A DNA stretch of 64,000 nucleotides from Lactococcus taiwanensis (GTDB lineage: Bacteria; Bacillota; Bacilli; Lactobacillales; Streptococcaceae): NCBI RefSeq assembly GCF_014905395.1, contig NZ_BNDT01000002.1, positions 303,708 through 367,707 on the forward strand, written 5' to 3'. The notes under the pieces are model-generated. The model was not told the origin of the DNA and did no database searches. It saw only the letters and a list, made by a program, of their open reading frames with translations. How positions within the stretch are numbered: position 1 is the stretch's first letter; each line of letters begins with the position of its first letter. Both the position numbers and the translations under genes were made by a program. Shown in pieces: positions 28,250 through 35,454 of this stretch.

Positions 28250-29007
28250 AAATGACGTTCTAGCCAGTTAAGTGCCCAAGGAAACCACCGTTGCACATCA
28301 GGAACGAAGTGACGTTCAGTTGGAGCCGTTGCGCGATTGGCAAGCCCCAATCCATGAGGACCTTTTTCAAAGAAATGTGCTTCAAATGGAACTTGAACTT
28401 TAGCTAAATGTTCACAGAAAACTAAACTATTAGCAATAGGGACGGTTAAATCACTACCCGTGTGCCAGATAAAGGTAGGAGGCGTGTGTGCGCTGATTGC
28501 TAAGTTGCTATCATAGATTGAGCAATCCTCTAGGGGAAAATTGAAATGTGGATGTTCTTTGGGCCAGCCCAAGGAAAATGATGTCACAGGATAGCAAAGT
28601 AAGAGGCCCTTGGCTTGATAAAAAGGGTGACTCGTACAGTACGAGGCGGCTAAATGTCCACCTGCAGAGCAGCCAAGTAAAAAAACCTTTTGTGGATCAA
28701 TGTTCCATGTACGATGATGTTTGTTGATGAGTTCAAAAACAGCACGCACTTCTTGTAAATTTTGGTTGAGGAAGTTATGATGAGTTCCTTTATTCATCAC
28801 AGTATAGTTGAGAATAAATACTTGGTAGCCTTGAGCAAGGAAGGCAAAAGCTAAAGGTTCTGATTCGCGCTCAGAAATGTGTTCATAACTTCCGCCAGGA
28901 CAGATGATTAGAGCGGGGAGAGGATTATCTTGAGAAAGAGCGGGGGAGTTTTGATGATAGAGTTCCACCCAGGCAGTCTCATTGATGACGTGTTTTTGGA
29001 TTTCCAT
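28240..29007 (-). CDS. Alpha/beta-hydrolase, acetyl-esterase/acetylxylan-esterase type
   Basis: 255 aa cytosolic alpha/beta hydrolase of the BD-FAE/Aes group that removes acyl groups from sugars or small esters. The oxyanion segment is PALIICPGGSYEHIS (31-45). The catalytic triad is apparent: Ser114 in GCSAGGHLA, Asp186 in HTGSDLTVP and His218 in GPHGLG. There is no signal peptide. A TG-G-TACAAT box ends 6 nt before the ATG with no SD, so the mRNA is predicted leaderless. It faces pgmB and shares its terminator; sugar-ester turnover would fit the neighbouring carbohydrate genes, but the substrate is unknown. Confidence 0.85.
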   Translation of the reverse strand: MEIQKHVINETAWVELYHQNSPALSQDNPLPALIICPGGSYEHISERESEPLAFAFLAQGYQVFILNYTVMNKGTHHNFLNQNLQEVRAVFELINKHHRTWNIDPQKVFLLGCSAGGHLAASYCTSHPFYQAKGLLLCYPVTSFSLGWPKEHPHFNFPLEDCSIYDSNLAISAHTPPTFIWHTGSDLTVPIANSLVFCEHLAKVQVPFEAHFFEKGPHGLGLANRATAPTERHFVPDVQRWFPWALNWLERHLKK

Positions 29008-29013
29008 GATTTC

Positions 29014-29022
29014 ATTGTACCA
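29014..29022 (-). promoter_or_regulatory. Extended -10 promoter of the esterase (predicted leaderless)
   Basis: TG-G-TACAAT on the minus strand, 6 nt before the ATG at 29007. Confidence 0.65.
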
Positions 29023-29091
29023 AAAATTAATATTGGAAGCAGGCTTAGCTTTCTTTCAGGAAAGTTTTAAGTTAGGTTAAGGAAACTATCA

Positions 29092-29097
29092 TAAAAT
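29092..29097 (+). promoter_or_regulatory. -10 box of the serine-rich protein gene (probably leaderless)
   Basis: TAAAAT ends 7 nt before the ATG at 29105; no SD in the interval. It diverges from the esterase promoter about 70 bp away. Confidence 0.5.
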
Positions 29098-29104
29098 TTT
29101 AAAC

Positions 29105-29872
29105 ATGAAGAAAATTATTTATAGTGTTGGAGCAGTTTTATTGCTTGGCTTTAGTGGACCTGCTTATGCCGAGACAGCGACAGGAACTTCAGCAGCAGTA
29201 GCAGACACGACAGCTCAAAGTTCGTCGCAGACTGCTGCATCAAGTTCTTCGTCAGCCGAGTCTAGCTCATCAAATACAAGTGAGAGTAGTGCAACGCAAA
29301 CCTCAGAGTCATCACAAGATACAGCTACTACCAATCAAACGGATAGTCAAACTGAAACAAAAAGTAGCACGACCACACAAAACGATACGAATAATGTTGA
29401 ACAAAATCAAACCCAGACTGCCCCTGCTGTAGGAAATACTGAAACTTCACATACGAAAGCTTCTTCAAGCGAAAGTGGCACAAAAAATTCAACAACAATC
29501 ATTAATGAAACAGTCAATAACAACTCTAAAGGAACCAATGCTCTTTTAATGACACTGACAGGTACGTCAGCAACCTTTACTATCATTGGAGGGGTTACTG
29601 CCTTTGTGCGCCATCTTAGAAAAAAGGGTAAAGGTAAAGGGGCAACAAAAGGAAAACAAAAAAACCGTTCAAATCCAGCAAAAGCTTCTACAGCGGTCAA
29701 AAACCGTTCGGAGGATTCGCTGACGGCATCGTCAGTAACTTCCGGTCAATCAGAGCCATCTACTACAGGGGCCACACAGCCGCTTTCTGAAACTTCTCAG
29801 CTTAATATGCAAGCGGATGCAGTGCTTAAGAAGTATAAAAAAGAAAAAAGTTTCAGTCGTAGAAGAAGATAA
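29105..29872 (+). CDS. Serine/threonine-rich membrane-anchored surface protein
   Basis: 255 aa, function unknown. Residues 1-23 form a signal peptide (hydrophobic core, cleavage likely after AYA at 22). Residues 24-140 are an extremely Ser/Thr/Gln/Asn-rich, low-complexity stretch typical of an extended extracellular stalk. A membrane helix follows at about 146-168 (ALLMTLTGTSATFTIIGGV), then a Lys/Arg-rich cytoplasmic tail. There is no LPXTG motif, so anchoring is by the helix. Two perfect palindrome copies lie in frame at 29555-29570 and 29720-29735. The gene lies between divergent esterase and tsaE and has its own terminator. Confidence 0.8.
   Translation: MKKIIYSVGAVLLLGFSGPAYAETATGTSAAVADTTAQSSSQTAASSSSSAESSSSNTSESSATQTSESSQDTATTNQTDSQTETKSSTTTQNDTNNVEQNQTQTAPAVGNTETSHTKASSSESGTKNSTTIINETVNNNSKGTNALLMTLTGTSATFTIIGGVTAFVRHLRKKGKGKGATKGKQKNRSNPAKASTAVKNRSEDSLTASSVTSGQSEPSTTGATQPLSETSQLNMQADAVLKKYKKEKSFSRRRR
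29555..29570. repeat. Dispersed palindrome in the serine-rich protein gene (copy 1)
   Basis: CTGAC-AGGTAC-GTCAG, encoding Leu-Thr-Gly-Thr-Ser in the membrane helix. Confidence 0.8.
29720..29735. repeat. Dispersed palindrome in the serine-rich protein gene (copy 2)
   Basis: CTGAC-GGCATC-GTCAG then TAAC, encoding Leu-Thr-Ala-Ser-Ser-Val. Confidence 0.85.
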
Positions 29873-29895
29873 AACCGTGATTTTACGGTTTTTTT
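29871..29895 (+). terminator. Terminator after the serine-rich protein gene
   Basis: AAAACCGTGA-TTT-TACGGTTTTTTT. Confidence 0.88.
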
Positions 29896-29965
29896 CATTA
29901 TGGTTTTTCTCTTTAGAGTAAAATGCTTGGAGCAGTAAATGAAGCTGTAGGCAAGAAAGAACTTG

Positions 29966-29974
29966 TGCTATAAT
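29966..29974 (+). promoter_or_regulatory. Extended -10 promoter of tsaE (predicted leaderless)
   Basis: TG-C-TATAAT ends at 29974; ATG at 29981; 6 nt between; no SD. Confidence 0.75.
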
Positions 29975-29980
29975 AAAAGC

Positions 29981-30427
29981 ATGAAATATAACGAAGAAGA
30001 AATGTTACAGTTTGCAGAAAAATTGGGGCGTTTGTTGCAAGCTCAGGATGTCATTGTACTGACAGGAGAGCTCGGTGCGGGAAAAACGACTTTTACAAAA
30101 GGATTGGCTTTGGGCTTAGATATTCACCAAATGGTAAAAAGTCCTACTTACACGATTGTCAGAAGTCTAGAAGGGCGACTGACTTTACATCATATGGATG
30201 TCTACAGAGTAGGTGATGATCCAGATAGTTTTGATTTGGATGATTATCTTTTTGGAGATGGCGTGTCAGTGATTGAATGGGGAGAGCTTTTAGGAGCTGA
30301 CTTGCCAGAGCATTATTTAGAGGTCGTTTTTGATAAGTATGCGCCTGAGCTGGTTAACGAGGAAACGCGAGCTATACGGTTGATCCCGCATGGCAAAAGG
30401 TATGAGGAGTTGATCAGTCAATTATGA
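29981..30427 (+). CDS. tsaE: tRNA threonylcarbamoyladenosine biosynthesis ATPase TsaE
   Basis: Partner of TsaB/TsaD in making t6A37 on ANN-decoding tRNAs. 148 aa, the usual size. P-loop TGELGAGKTTF at residues 28-38, then KSPTYTIVRSLEG near 53 and the HMDVYR and EWGE (near 100) motifs of the family. The ATG at 29981 is the start; an in-frame TTG at 29963 overlaps the -10 box and cannot be used. It overlaps the GNAT gene by 4 nt (ATGA). tsaE-GNAT-LytR is a common trio in lactococci and streptococci. Confidence 0.93.
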   Translation: MKYNEEEMLQFAEKLGRLLQAQDVIVLTGELGAGKTTFTKGLALGLDIHQMVKSPTYTIVRSLEGRLTLHHMDVYRVGDDPDSFDLDDYLFGDGVSVIEWGELLGADLPEHYLEVVFDKYAPELVNEETRAIRLIPHGKRYEELISQL

Positions 30428-30939
30428 GCAAGATAGAGGTTGGCATTGCACGTCCTTTAGATAGTCGTGCTTTAATCACGTTTTTAAATCAGGTCGGAAA
30501 AGAGAGTCATTTTTTGACGATGGATGAAGCAGGAATTTTGATGACAGAGTCAGAAATGGCTCACTTTTTGGTGCAGCAAGCTCAAACATTAAATACAGTT
30601 TATTTTATAGCTCGAATTAATGATGAGATTGCTGGAGTGATTCAGGTCAGTGCTGATTTTCATTACCGCATTCGACATATTGGAGAGCTTTTTGTGGCAG
30701 TTGGGGGAAACTTTCAAGGGCAAGGTGTGGCTTCGGTGCTCTTTGAACATGTACTGGCCTGGCTCAAGAAAAATGGAATCATTAAACGTTTAGAATTGAC
30801 TGTGCAGGCACGCAATGCGGGCGCAAGACACCTTTATGAAAAATTTGGTTTTCAATTAGAAAGCATCCGCAAATGGGGCGCTCGTGATGAACAGGGCGAA
30901 TTGATAGATGTCTGTGAATACGTGCTTTTTATTCAATAA
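30424..30939 (+). CDS. GNAT family N-acetyltransferase
   Basis: 171 aa single-domain acetyltransferase. The acetyl-CoA site is visible as FVAVGGNFQGQGVASVLFEHVLAWL (about 95-119), with the following LELTVQARNAGARHLYEKFGFQLESI strand-helix typical of the fold. The substrate is unknown; close relatives are annotated as ribosomal-protein or small-molecule acetylases without proof. It is coupled to tsaE by an ATGA overlap and ends before a palindromic terminator, which separates it from lytR. Confidence 0.88.
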   Translation: MSKIEVGIARPLDSRALITFLNQVGKESHFLTMDEAGILMTESEMAHFLVQQAQTLNTVYFIARINDEIAGVIQVSADFHYRIRHIGELFVAVGGNFQGQGVASVLFEHVLAWLKKNGIIKRLELTVQARNAGARHLYEKFGFQLESIRKWGARDEQGELIDVCEYVLFIQ

Positions 30940-30954
30940 TGCTGTTTTGAGCTC

Positions 30955-30988
30955 GAAATAACTGACCGCTCTGTCAGTTATTTTTTAA
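30955..30988 (+). terminator. Palindromic terminator after the GNAT gene
   Basis: Core CTGAC-CGCTCT-GTCAG at 30962-30977 inside AATAA...TTATTTTTTAAT. Confidence 0.85.
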
Positions 30989-31037
30989 TAAAAAAGGAAG
31001 CACTTTTTTGTTTTTTTGTTGAGAAAAATCAGAATTT

Positions 31038-31046
31038 TGATATAAT
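31038..31046 (+). promoter_or_regulatory. Extended -10 promoter of the LCP gene (predicted leaderless)
   Basis: TG-A-TATAAT ends at 31046; ATG at 31053; 6 nt between; no SD. Confidence 0.75.
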
Positions 31047-31052
31047 GCTAAT

Positions 31053-32504
31053 ATGAAGCTATGGATAAAAACACTCCTTATGTTAGGGAGTATCATTTTG
31101 GTAACGGCGATTGCTGCGGGAGGTTATACAATGACTGTCCTTAACAGTACGACGAAGGCCTTCAAAACAACCTATACTCAAGTTGGTGATAAGAACACCC
31201 AGCAAGCTATACAGGCAACAGAACCGCTGACTATCCTCTTGATGGGTGTAGATACCGGGGGTGCTGGACGAGGCACCTCAGACTCATGGAACGGAAATTC
31301 AGATTCTCAAATTTTGATGACGCTGAACCCTAAAACTCATACGACCACGATGGTCTCGCTTGAGCGAGATACCATGACCAATATTTTAGATAGCAATGGG
31401 AAAGTTGTCTCGACCGAAAAAATGAATGCAGCCTACCCGCTTGGCTATAACTCAGGATCTGACAGCGATGGCTTAAAGAATGCAGTAAGTTATGCGATGA
31501 CCACGATTGGGGAGCAGACTGGGATTAAAATTGATAATTTTGCGACAGTCAATTTTGATGGATTGGTCAATATGGTGGATAATGTTGGTGGGATTGATAT
31601 CAATAACACGACAGGACAAACCCTCTACATCTCTGATACGGAGCCAGAATACACCGCTACTGTGGAACCAGGTAAGCAACATATCAATGGAGACCAAGCG
31701 CTAGTTTATACCCGGGATCGTCATCATCTTCCGAACGGCGACTATGGTCGGGCGGCTCATCAACGTGAAGTCATTGCTGCTCTGATGAAAAAAATTCTTG
31801 CGCTTGACAACATTACGCGTTATGAGCAGTTTTTGAATGAAGTTTCGAAAGACTTTCGGACAAATATACCTATCAATACAGCAACCATTACTTCATTGCT
31901 AGGTTATAAGAGCTGTTTTGATAAGATTGTCTCTATCCAATACGAGGGTGTTGGAGAGATGGTCAATGGTGGTTCCTACCAATTTATGCCAACAAATATT
32001 TATCTGGCGATGCAAAATGCAATGAAAAAATCGCTTGGTGAAGATACGGTTACCTCTTTACCAAGTAATTTGATTACTTACGAGACCATGTTTGGCTCTA
32101 GTTCAACACCTTTTTATTACATGCCTTCTGCTACCGTGACTGAAAAAGGAAAAGATGCAGTGGTTTATGGGATTGATACCAAAGGAGCTTTGGTGAAACT
32201 TGATTCTAGCAACTCTGGAAAGTATGTTTCAACAAGTGGGGGTTCTGTCCAATCTTCAAATGACACATCAGAGAGCTCAGAAACTTCTAACACAGCTAAT
32301 GATACGACCCAAAGTGATTCTACCACCCAGAGCACTTCGGATACGACGACCAATCAACAAGGAACCTATAATGAGGGGTCAACTGATTATTCGACTTATC
32401 AGGACCAAAGTCAAAATGGTGGTGCAACGTCAACTTATGGCAACACAAGTGATAATGGTGCATCTACGTATAATAATGGTTACAGTACTTACACCGGTCA
32501 ATAA
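31053..32504 (+). CDS. LytR-CpsA-Psr (LCP) family cell-wall glycopolymer ligase
   Basis: LCP enzymes attach teichoic acids or polysaccharides to peptidoglycan outside the membrane. 483 aa: membrane anchor at residues 6-26, LCP catalytic domain about 60-235 with LLMGVDTGG, DSQILMTLNP, VSLERDTM (conserved Arg near 107) and a YTRDRHHLPNGDYGRAAHQREVI block near 212. The last 90 residues are a low-complexity Ser/Thr/Asn/Gln/Tyr tail, longer than in many homologues and probably wall-spanning. It is similar in context to streptococcal brpA. The N-terminus starts at the anchor helix, so the leaderless ATG is the real start. Confidence 0.92.
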   Translation: MKLWIKTLLMLGSIILVTAIAAGGYTMTVLNSTTKAFKTTYTQVGDKNTQQAIQATEPLTILLMGVDTGGAGRGTSDSWNGNSDSQILMTLNPKTHTTTMVSLERDTMTNILDSNGKVVSTEKMNAAYPLGYNSGSDSDGLKNAVSYAMTTIGEQTGIKIDNFATVNFDGLVNMVDNVGGIDINNTTGQTLYISDTEPEYTATVEPGKQHINGDQALVYTRDRHHLPNGDYGRAAHQREVIAALMKKILALDNITRYEQFLNEVSKDFRTNIPINTATITSLLGYKSCFDKIVSIQYEGVGEMVNGGSYQFMPTNIYLAMQNAMKKSLGEDTVTSLPSNLITYETMFGSSSTPFYYMPSATVTEKGKDAVVYGIDTKGALVKLDSSNSGKYVSTSGGSVQSSNDTSESSETSNTANDTTQSDSTTQSTSDTTTNQQGTYNEGSTDYSTYQDQSQNGGATSTYGNTSDNGASTYNNGYSTYTGQ

Positions 32505-32547
32505 TTGAAAAAAAAGTAAGAATATGATAAACTTGTTTCTGTCGGTG

Positions 32548-32563
32548 CTGACCATTTGGTCAG
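32548..32563. repeat. Dispersed palindrome between the LCP gene and tRNA-Arg
   Basis: CTGAC-CATTTG-GTCAG then TAAC; 7-bp perfect stem, no T-run. It lies about 22 nt before the tRNA. Confidence 0.85.
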
Positions 32564-32584
32564 TAACTTACGGATACAAGATTT

Positions 32585-32658
32585 GGTCCGATAGCTCAGC
32601 TGGATAGAGCATTCGCCTTCTAAGCGAACGGTCGAGGGTTCGAATCCCCCTCGGATCA
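32585..32658 (+). tRNA. tRNA-Arg(TCT)
   Basis: 74 nt. The acceptor GGTCCGA pairs with TCGGATC (one G-T), discriminator A. D-arm AGCTCAGCTGGATAGAGC, anticodon loop CTTCTAA with anticodon TCT, T-arm GAGGGTTCGAATCCCCC. CCA is not encoded. Terminator downstream. Confidence 0.95.
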
Positions 32659-32673
32659 TGGTGCCAAACCTCG

Positions 32674-32702
32674 CCCCACCTTCGTAGTGGGGTATTTTTT
32701 TA
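32674..32702 (+). terminator. Terminator after tRNA-Arg
   Basis: CCCCAC-CTTCGTA-GTGGGG then TATTTTTTTA. Confidence 0.9.
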
Positions 32703-32793
32703 TCCTCTTATCTTGTATTAAATAAATTATAACTTTCTTATCAAAAAGGAACAGCCGACTTAAAAAAACAACATAAAGTCCTAATAAAAATTG

Positions 32794-32802
32794 TGCTATA
32801 AT
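32794..32802 (+). promoter_or_regulatory. Extended -10 promoter of truA (predicted leaderless)
   Basis: TG-C-TATAAT ends at 32802; ATG at 32809; 6 nt between; no SD. Confidence 0.75.
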
Positions 32803-32808
32803 AGAAAA

Positions 32809-33570
32809 ATGACAAGATACAAAGCCACAATAGCCTATGATGGCACAGATTTTGCAGGTTTTCAAAGCCAAACAAATCAAAGAACCGTTCAAGAAGAAAT
32901 TGAAAAAGTACTGACGAAGTTAAATTCTTTTGAGCCAGTTATTTTACAAGGCTCAGGCCGAACAGATTCTGGAGTTCATGCTTTTGGCCAAGTCATTCAT
33001 TTTGATTTAAAGGGTAAAGTTCGTGATTTGGAACGTTTGCGATTTGGTTTAGACACGCAAACTCCAGCAGATATTGCAGTAAAAAAAGTGGAACTTGTCC
33101 CAGATGATTGGCATGCAAGATATCAAAAGCATGAAAAAACTTATGAGTATTATCTCGAAAATTCAATTACACGAAGTCCATTTCAAAGACATTCTAAAGC
33201 CTATTTTCGCTATCCACTTAATTTTGAGCGGATGCAAGAAGCCATGTCAAAGTTGGTTGGAGAACATGATTTTACAGGTTTTACAGCATCGGGTTCATCA
33301 GTTGATGACAAAGTAAGAACGATTTATCAGGCAGAAATTATCCGTCTTGACGAAGAAAATTTCAAATTTATTTTTCGTGGCAATGGCTTTTTGTATAAAC
33401 AAGTGCGAAACATGGTTGGAACAGTCATTAAAATTGGTAATGACCGAATGCCTGTCAGCCAAATAGATAAAATATTGACCTCTAAAAATAGAGATTTTGC
33501 AGGACCAACAGCAGCACCTGAAGGTTTATATTTGAAAGAAGTCAAATATGCGGAAAATACTGACATCTAA
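32809..33570 (+). CDS. truA: tRNA pseudouridine synthase A
   Basis: Makes pseudouridine at positions 38-40 of the tRNA anticodon arm. 253 aa. The catalytic Asp53 lies in [15 protein letters not shown]-terminal [18 protein letters not shown], the central KTYEYYLEN and [11 protein letters not shown] segments and the C-terminal [17 protein letters not shown] block all match TruA. The start is the ATG at 32809; an in-frame TTG at 32791 overlaps the promoter. The stop codon lies within a loose inverted repeat (33559-33586). It heads the run into the B6 salvage genes, with only 32 nt to the kinase. Confidence 0.95.
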   Translation: MTRYKATIAYDGTDFAGFQSQTNQRTVQEEIEKVLTKLNSFEPVILQGSGRTDSGVHAFGQVIHFDLKGKVRDLERLRFGLDTQTPADIAVKKVELVPDDWHARYQKHEKTYEYYLENSITRSPFQRHSKAYFRYPLNFERMQEAMSKLVGEHDFTGFTASGSSVDDKVRTIYQAEIIRLDEENFKFIFRGNGFLYKQVRNMVGTVIKIGNDRMPVSQIDKILTSKNRDFAGPTAAPEGLYLKEVKYAENTDI

Positions 33571-33586
33571 AAGCTACTGTCAGTAA
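33559..33586. repeat. Long-loop relative of the dispersed palindrome over the truA stop
   Basis: TACTGACA...TGTCAGTA with a 12-nt loop that contains the truA stop codon. It departs from the fixed 6-nt spacer, so it may be an expanded or chance copy. Confidence 0.45.
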
Positions 33587-33602
33587 AATTAATGGAGAGA
33601 AG

Positions 33603-34391
33603 ATGCCAAAGAATTTAAATGAAAGCAAAAAAATTCTAACAATTGCAGGTTCAGATATCCTATCCGGAGGCGGGATGCAAGCTGATTTAGCGACTTTTGC
33701 AGCCAATGGACTTTATGGCTTTTGTGCCTTAACAAGCATTGTAACTGTCAAAGAAGATAAATTTTTTGTTCATCCAGTAGAAAAAGAACTCTTTCAAGAA
33801 GAGTTGGAAAGTTTAAGCGATGTGGACTTTTCAGCCATAAAAATAGGTCTATTACCCAATAAAGAACTACTTGAACTGACCAAAAACTGGCTGACAGCTC
33901 TGTCAGTAAAATCTGATACTCCAATTATATTAGACCCCGTCATTGTTTTTAAAGAAAATGCTGACTATTCGGTCAATGAAATGCGTGACCTTTTCATCAG
34001 CCAACTTTTTCCTTTGGCGACTGTAATTACCCCGAATCTCAAAGAAGCAGAAATACTGACAGGGCTGTCAGTAAGAAGTAAATCAGAGATGAAAGAAGCA
34101 GCCAAACTTTTGCATGATTTTGGAGCAAAAAATGTCGTCATCAAAGGAGGAAATCGCTTTGACCAAAAACAAGCCATTGACCTTGCTTATGATGGAAAAG
34201 CTTTTTATGAATTATCAAGCCCGATTATAGAAAATAATAACAACGGAGCAGGTTGTACCTTTGCTTCATCAATTGTGGCCAATATGGCTTATAATCACCC
34301 CTTTAAAGATTCAGTCAAGAATGCAAAAGACTTCGTTTATCAAGCCATTCAAAATGCAAATGAATATGGTGTTTTTCAAAATAAAAAATAA
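33603..34391 (+). CDS. pdxK: Pyridoxal/hydroxymethylpyrimidine kinase family protein (PdxK/ThiD type)
   Basis: 262 aa ribokinase-fold kinase. It shows TIAGSDILSGGGMQADLATF near residue 13 (substrate loop), DPVIVFK near 116, TPNLKEAEIL near 145 and the catalytic NNNNGAGCTFASSI anion-hole motif near 211-224. Such enzymes phosphorylate pyridoxal, pyridoxine or HMP. The neighbours (an S-component permease and a pyridoxamine-pyruvate-type transaminase) favour a role as pyridoxal kinase making PLP; a thiamin role cannot be excluded. GGAGAG precedes the ATG. Two exact palindromes (33891-33906, 34056-34071) and one near copy (33961-33976) lie in frame within 180 nt. Confidence 0.82.
   Translation: MPKNLNESKKILTIAGSDILSGGGMQADLATFAANGLYGFCALTSIVTVKEDKFFVHPVEKELFQEELESLSDVDFSAIKIGLLPNKELLELTKNWLTALSVKSDTPIILDPVIVFKENADYSVNEMRDLFISQLFPLATVITPNLKEAEILTGLSVRSKSEMKEAAKLLHDFGAKNVVIKGGNRFDQKQAIDLAYDGKAFYELSSPIIENNNNGAGCTFASSIVANMAYNHPFKDSVKNAKDFVYQAIQNANEYGVFQNKK
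33891..33906. repeat. Dispersed palindrome in pdxK (copy 1)
   Basis: CTGAC-AGCTCT-GTCAG, encoding Leu-Thr-Ala-Leu-Ser-Val. Confidence 0.85.
33961..33976. repeat. Dispersed palindrome, variant in pdxK (copy 2)
   Basis: CTGAC-TATTCG-GTCAA; one mismatch at the last base. Confidence 0.55.
34056..34071. repeat. Dispersed palindrome in pdxK (copy 3)
   Basis: CTGAC-AGGGCT-GTCAG, encoding Leu-Thr-Gly-Leu-Ser-Val. Confidence 0.85.
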
Positions 34392-34439
34392 ATTTCCAAA
34401 AGTAAACCAAACTTCTAGGAAAAGTAGGAGATGAAACTC

Positions 34440-34931
34440 ATGGACAACAGCAATATCAAAAAATTAACTTTACTTGCGATTTGGACAGCAGTCACTTTTG
34501 TTCTAGGTCGCCTATTTACCTTCCCTATTCCAGGTTCAGCAGGTAATATCTTAACCCTTTTGGATGTCGGAGTTTATACAGCAGTCTTTCTGTTTGGTAA
34601 ACGAGAGGCGGCAATAATTGGGGGCTTTGCAGCCTTTCTACTTGATTTGACTGCAGGCTACAGTAACTACATGTTTTTCAGCTTAATTATTCATGGCGGG
34701 CAAGGCTATCTTGCAGGATTGACAAGATACAAATGGCTTAACTTTTTGCTCAGTCTTGTCTTTATGGTTGGAGGATATTTTATTGTTGGTGGATTAATGT
34801 ATGGCTGGGGTTCAGCCATTGCGGGACTTTGGGTAAATATTATTCAAGTTGTGGTTGGCTTTGTTTTAGCAAAAGTCTTAAGCCCGCTCATTGAAAGGAC
34901 AGGTATTTTAAATGGATTTAAAAAAGCTTAA
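34440..34931 (+). CDS. ECF transporter S component, putative vitamin B6 (PdxU-like)
   Basis: 163 aa with five or six membrane helices, the size and hydropathy of a substrate-binding S subunit of an energy-coupling-factor transporter. It shows the family pattern of an N-terminal helix with [23 protein letters not shown], a [33 protein letters not shown] central region and a C-terminal VLSPLIE. The shared EcfA/EcfT energising module is not in this window. The second ATG (34440) is preferred because GTAGGAG lies 9 nt before it; the ATG at 34431 is too close to the SD. The substrate is inferred as pyridoxal or pyridoxamine from the adjacent kinase and transaminase. It overlaps the next gene by 20 nt. 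Confidence 0.8.
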   Translation: MDNSNIKKLTLLAIWTAVTFVLGRLFTFPIPGSAGNILTLLDVGVYTAVFLFGKREAAIIGGFAAFLLDLTAGYSNYMFFSLIIHGGQGYLAGLTRYKWLNFLLSLVFMVGGYFIVGGLMYGWGSAIAGLWVNIIQVVVGFVLAKVLSPLIERTGILNGFKKA

Positions 34932-35454
34932 AAAAGACACACAAGCCATTATCGATGATGTCATCAAACAAACAGAAATTAAAGCTGGTCAAGTCTTTGT
35001 TCTTGGTTTATCTTCATCAGAAGTAAATGGTGGTTTAATTGGCCATGCCAGTTCTAGCGAAATCGGTCAGGTCATTGTTTCTGTCATACACAAGACCTTG
35101 TCAGACAAAGGAATTTATCTGGCGGTCCAAGCCTGTGAACATCTTAACCGGGCCTTGCTCATTGAAGAAGAATTAGCCGAAAAAAAAGACTGGGAAATTG
35201 TTTCTGTGATTCCGCAACTCCACGCTGGTGGAAGTGGTCAAGTTGCCGCCTACCAACTCTTTAAATCTCCAGTTGAGGTAGAACGTATTGTTGCCCAAGC
35301 AGGATTGGATATCGGAGACACGAGTATTGGAATGCACGTAAAACATGTCCAAATTCCCGTCCGTCCAGTTTTAAAGGAGCTTGGAGGTGCACACGTCACT
35401 GCCCTTAAATCACGTCCTAAACTCATTGGTGGAGAACGTGCGAGGTACAAATAA
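34912..35454 (+). CDS. UPF0340/DUF436 (YwlG/TIGR01440) family protein
   Basis: 180 aa cytosolic protein of a widespread Bacillota family with no established function. Recognisable stretches: [25 protein letters not shown] near 26-50, [17 protein letters not shown] near 69, an [14 protein letters not shown] segment near 105 and [17 protein letters not shown] near 132-148. It overlaps the S component by 20 nt and abuts the transaminase start (stop at 35454, next ATG at 35455), so it is surely coexpressed with the putative B6 genes. This placement suggests, but does not prove, a role in cofactor salvage. Confidence 0.85.
   Translation: MDLKKLKKDTQAIIDDVIKQTEIKAGQVFVLGLSSSEVNGGLIGHASSSEIGQVIVSVIHKTLSDKGIYLAVQACEHLNRALLIEEELAEKKDWEIVSVIPQLHAGGSGQVAAYQLFKSPVEVERIVAQAGLDIGDTSIGMHVKHVQIPVRPVLKELGGAHVTALKSRPKLIGGERARYK

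Noticed and set aside
29963..29980. In-frame TTG starts upstream of tsaE (29963) and truA (32791)
   Set aside because: Both TTG codons overlap the extended -10 boxes and have no SD, so they would not be in the transcript.
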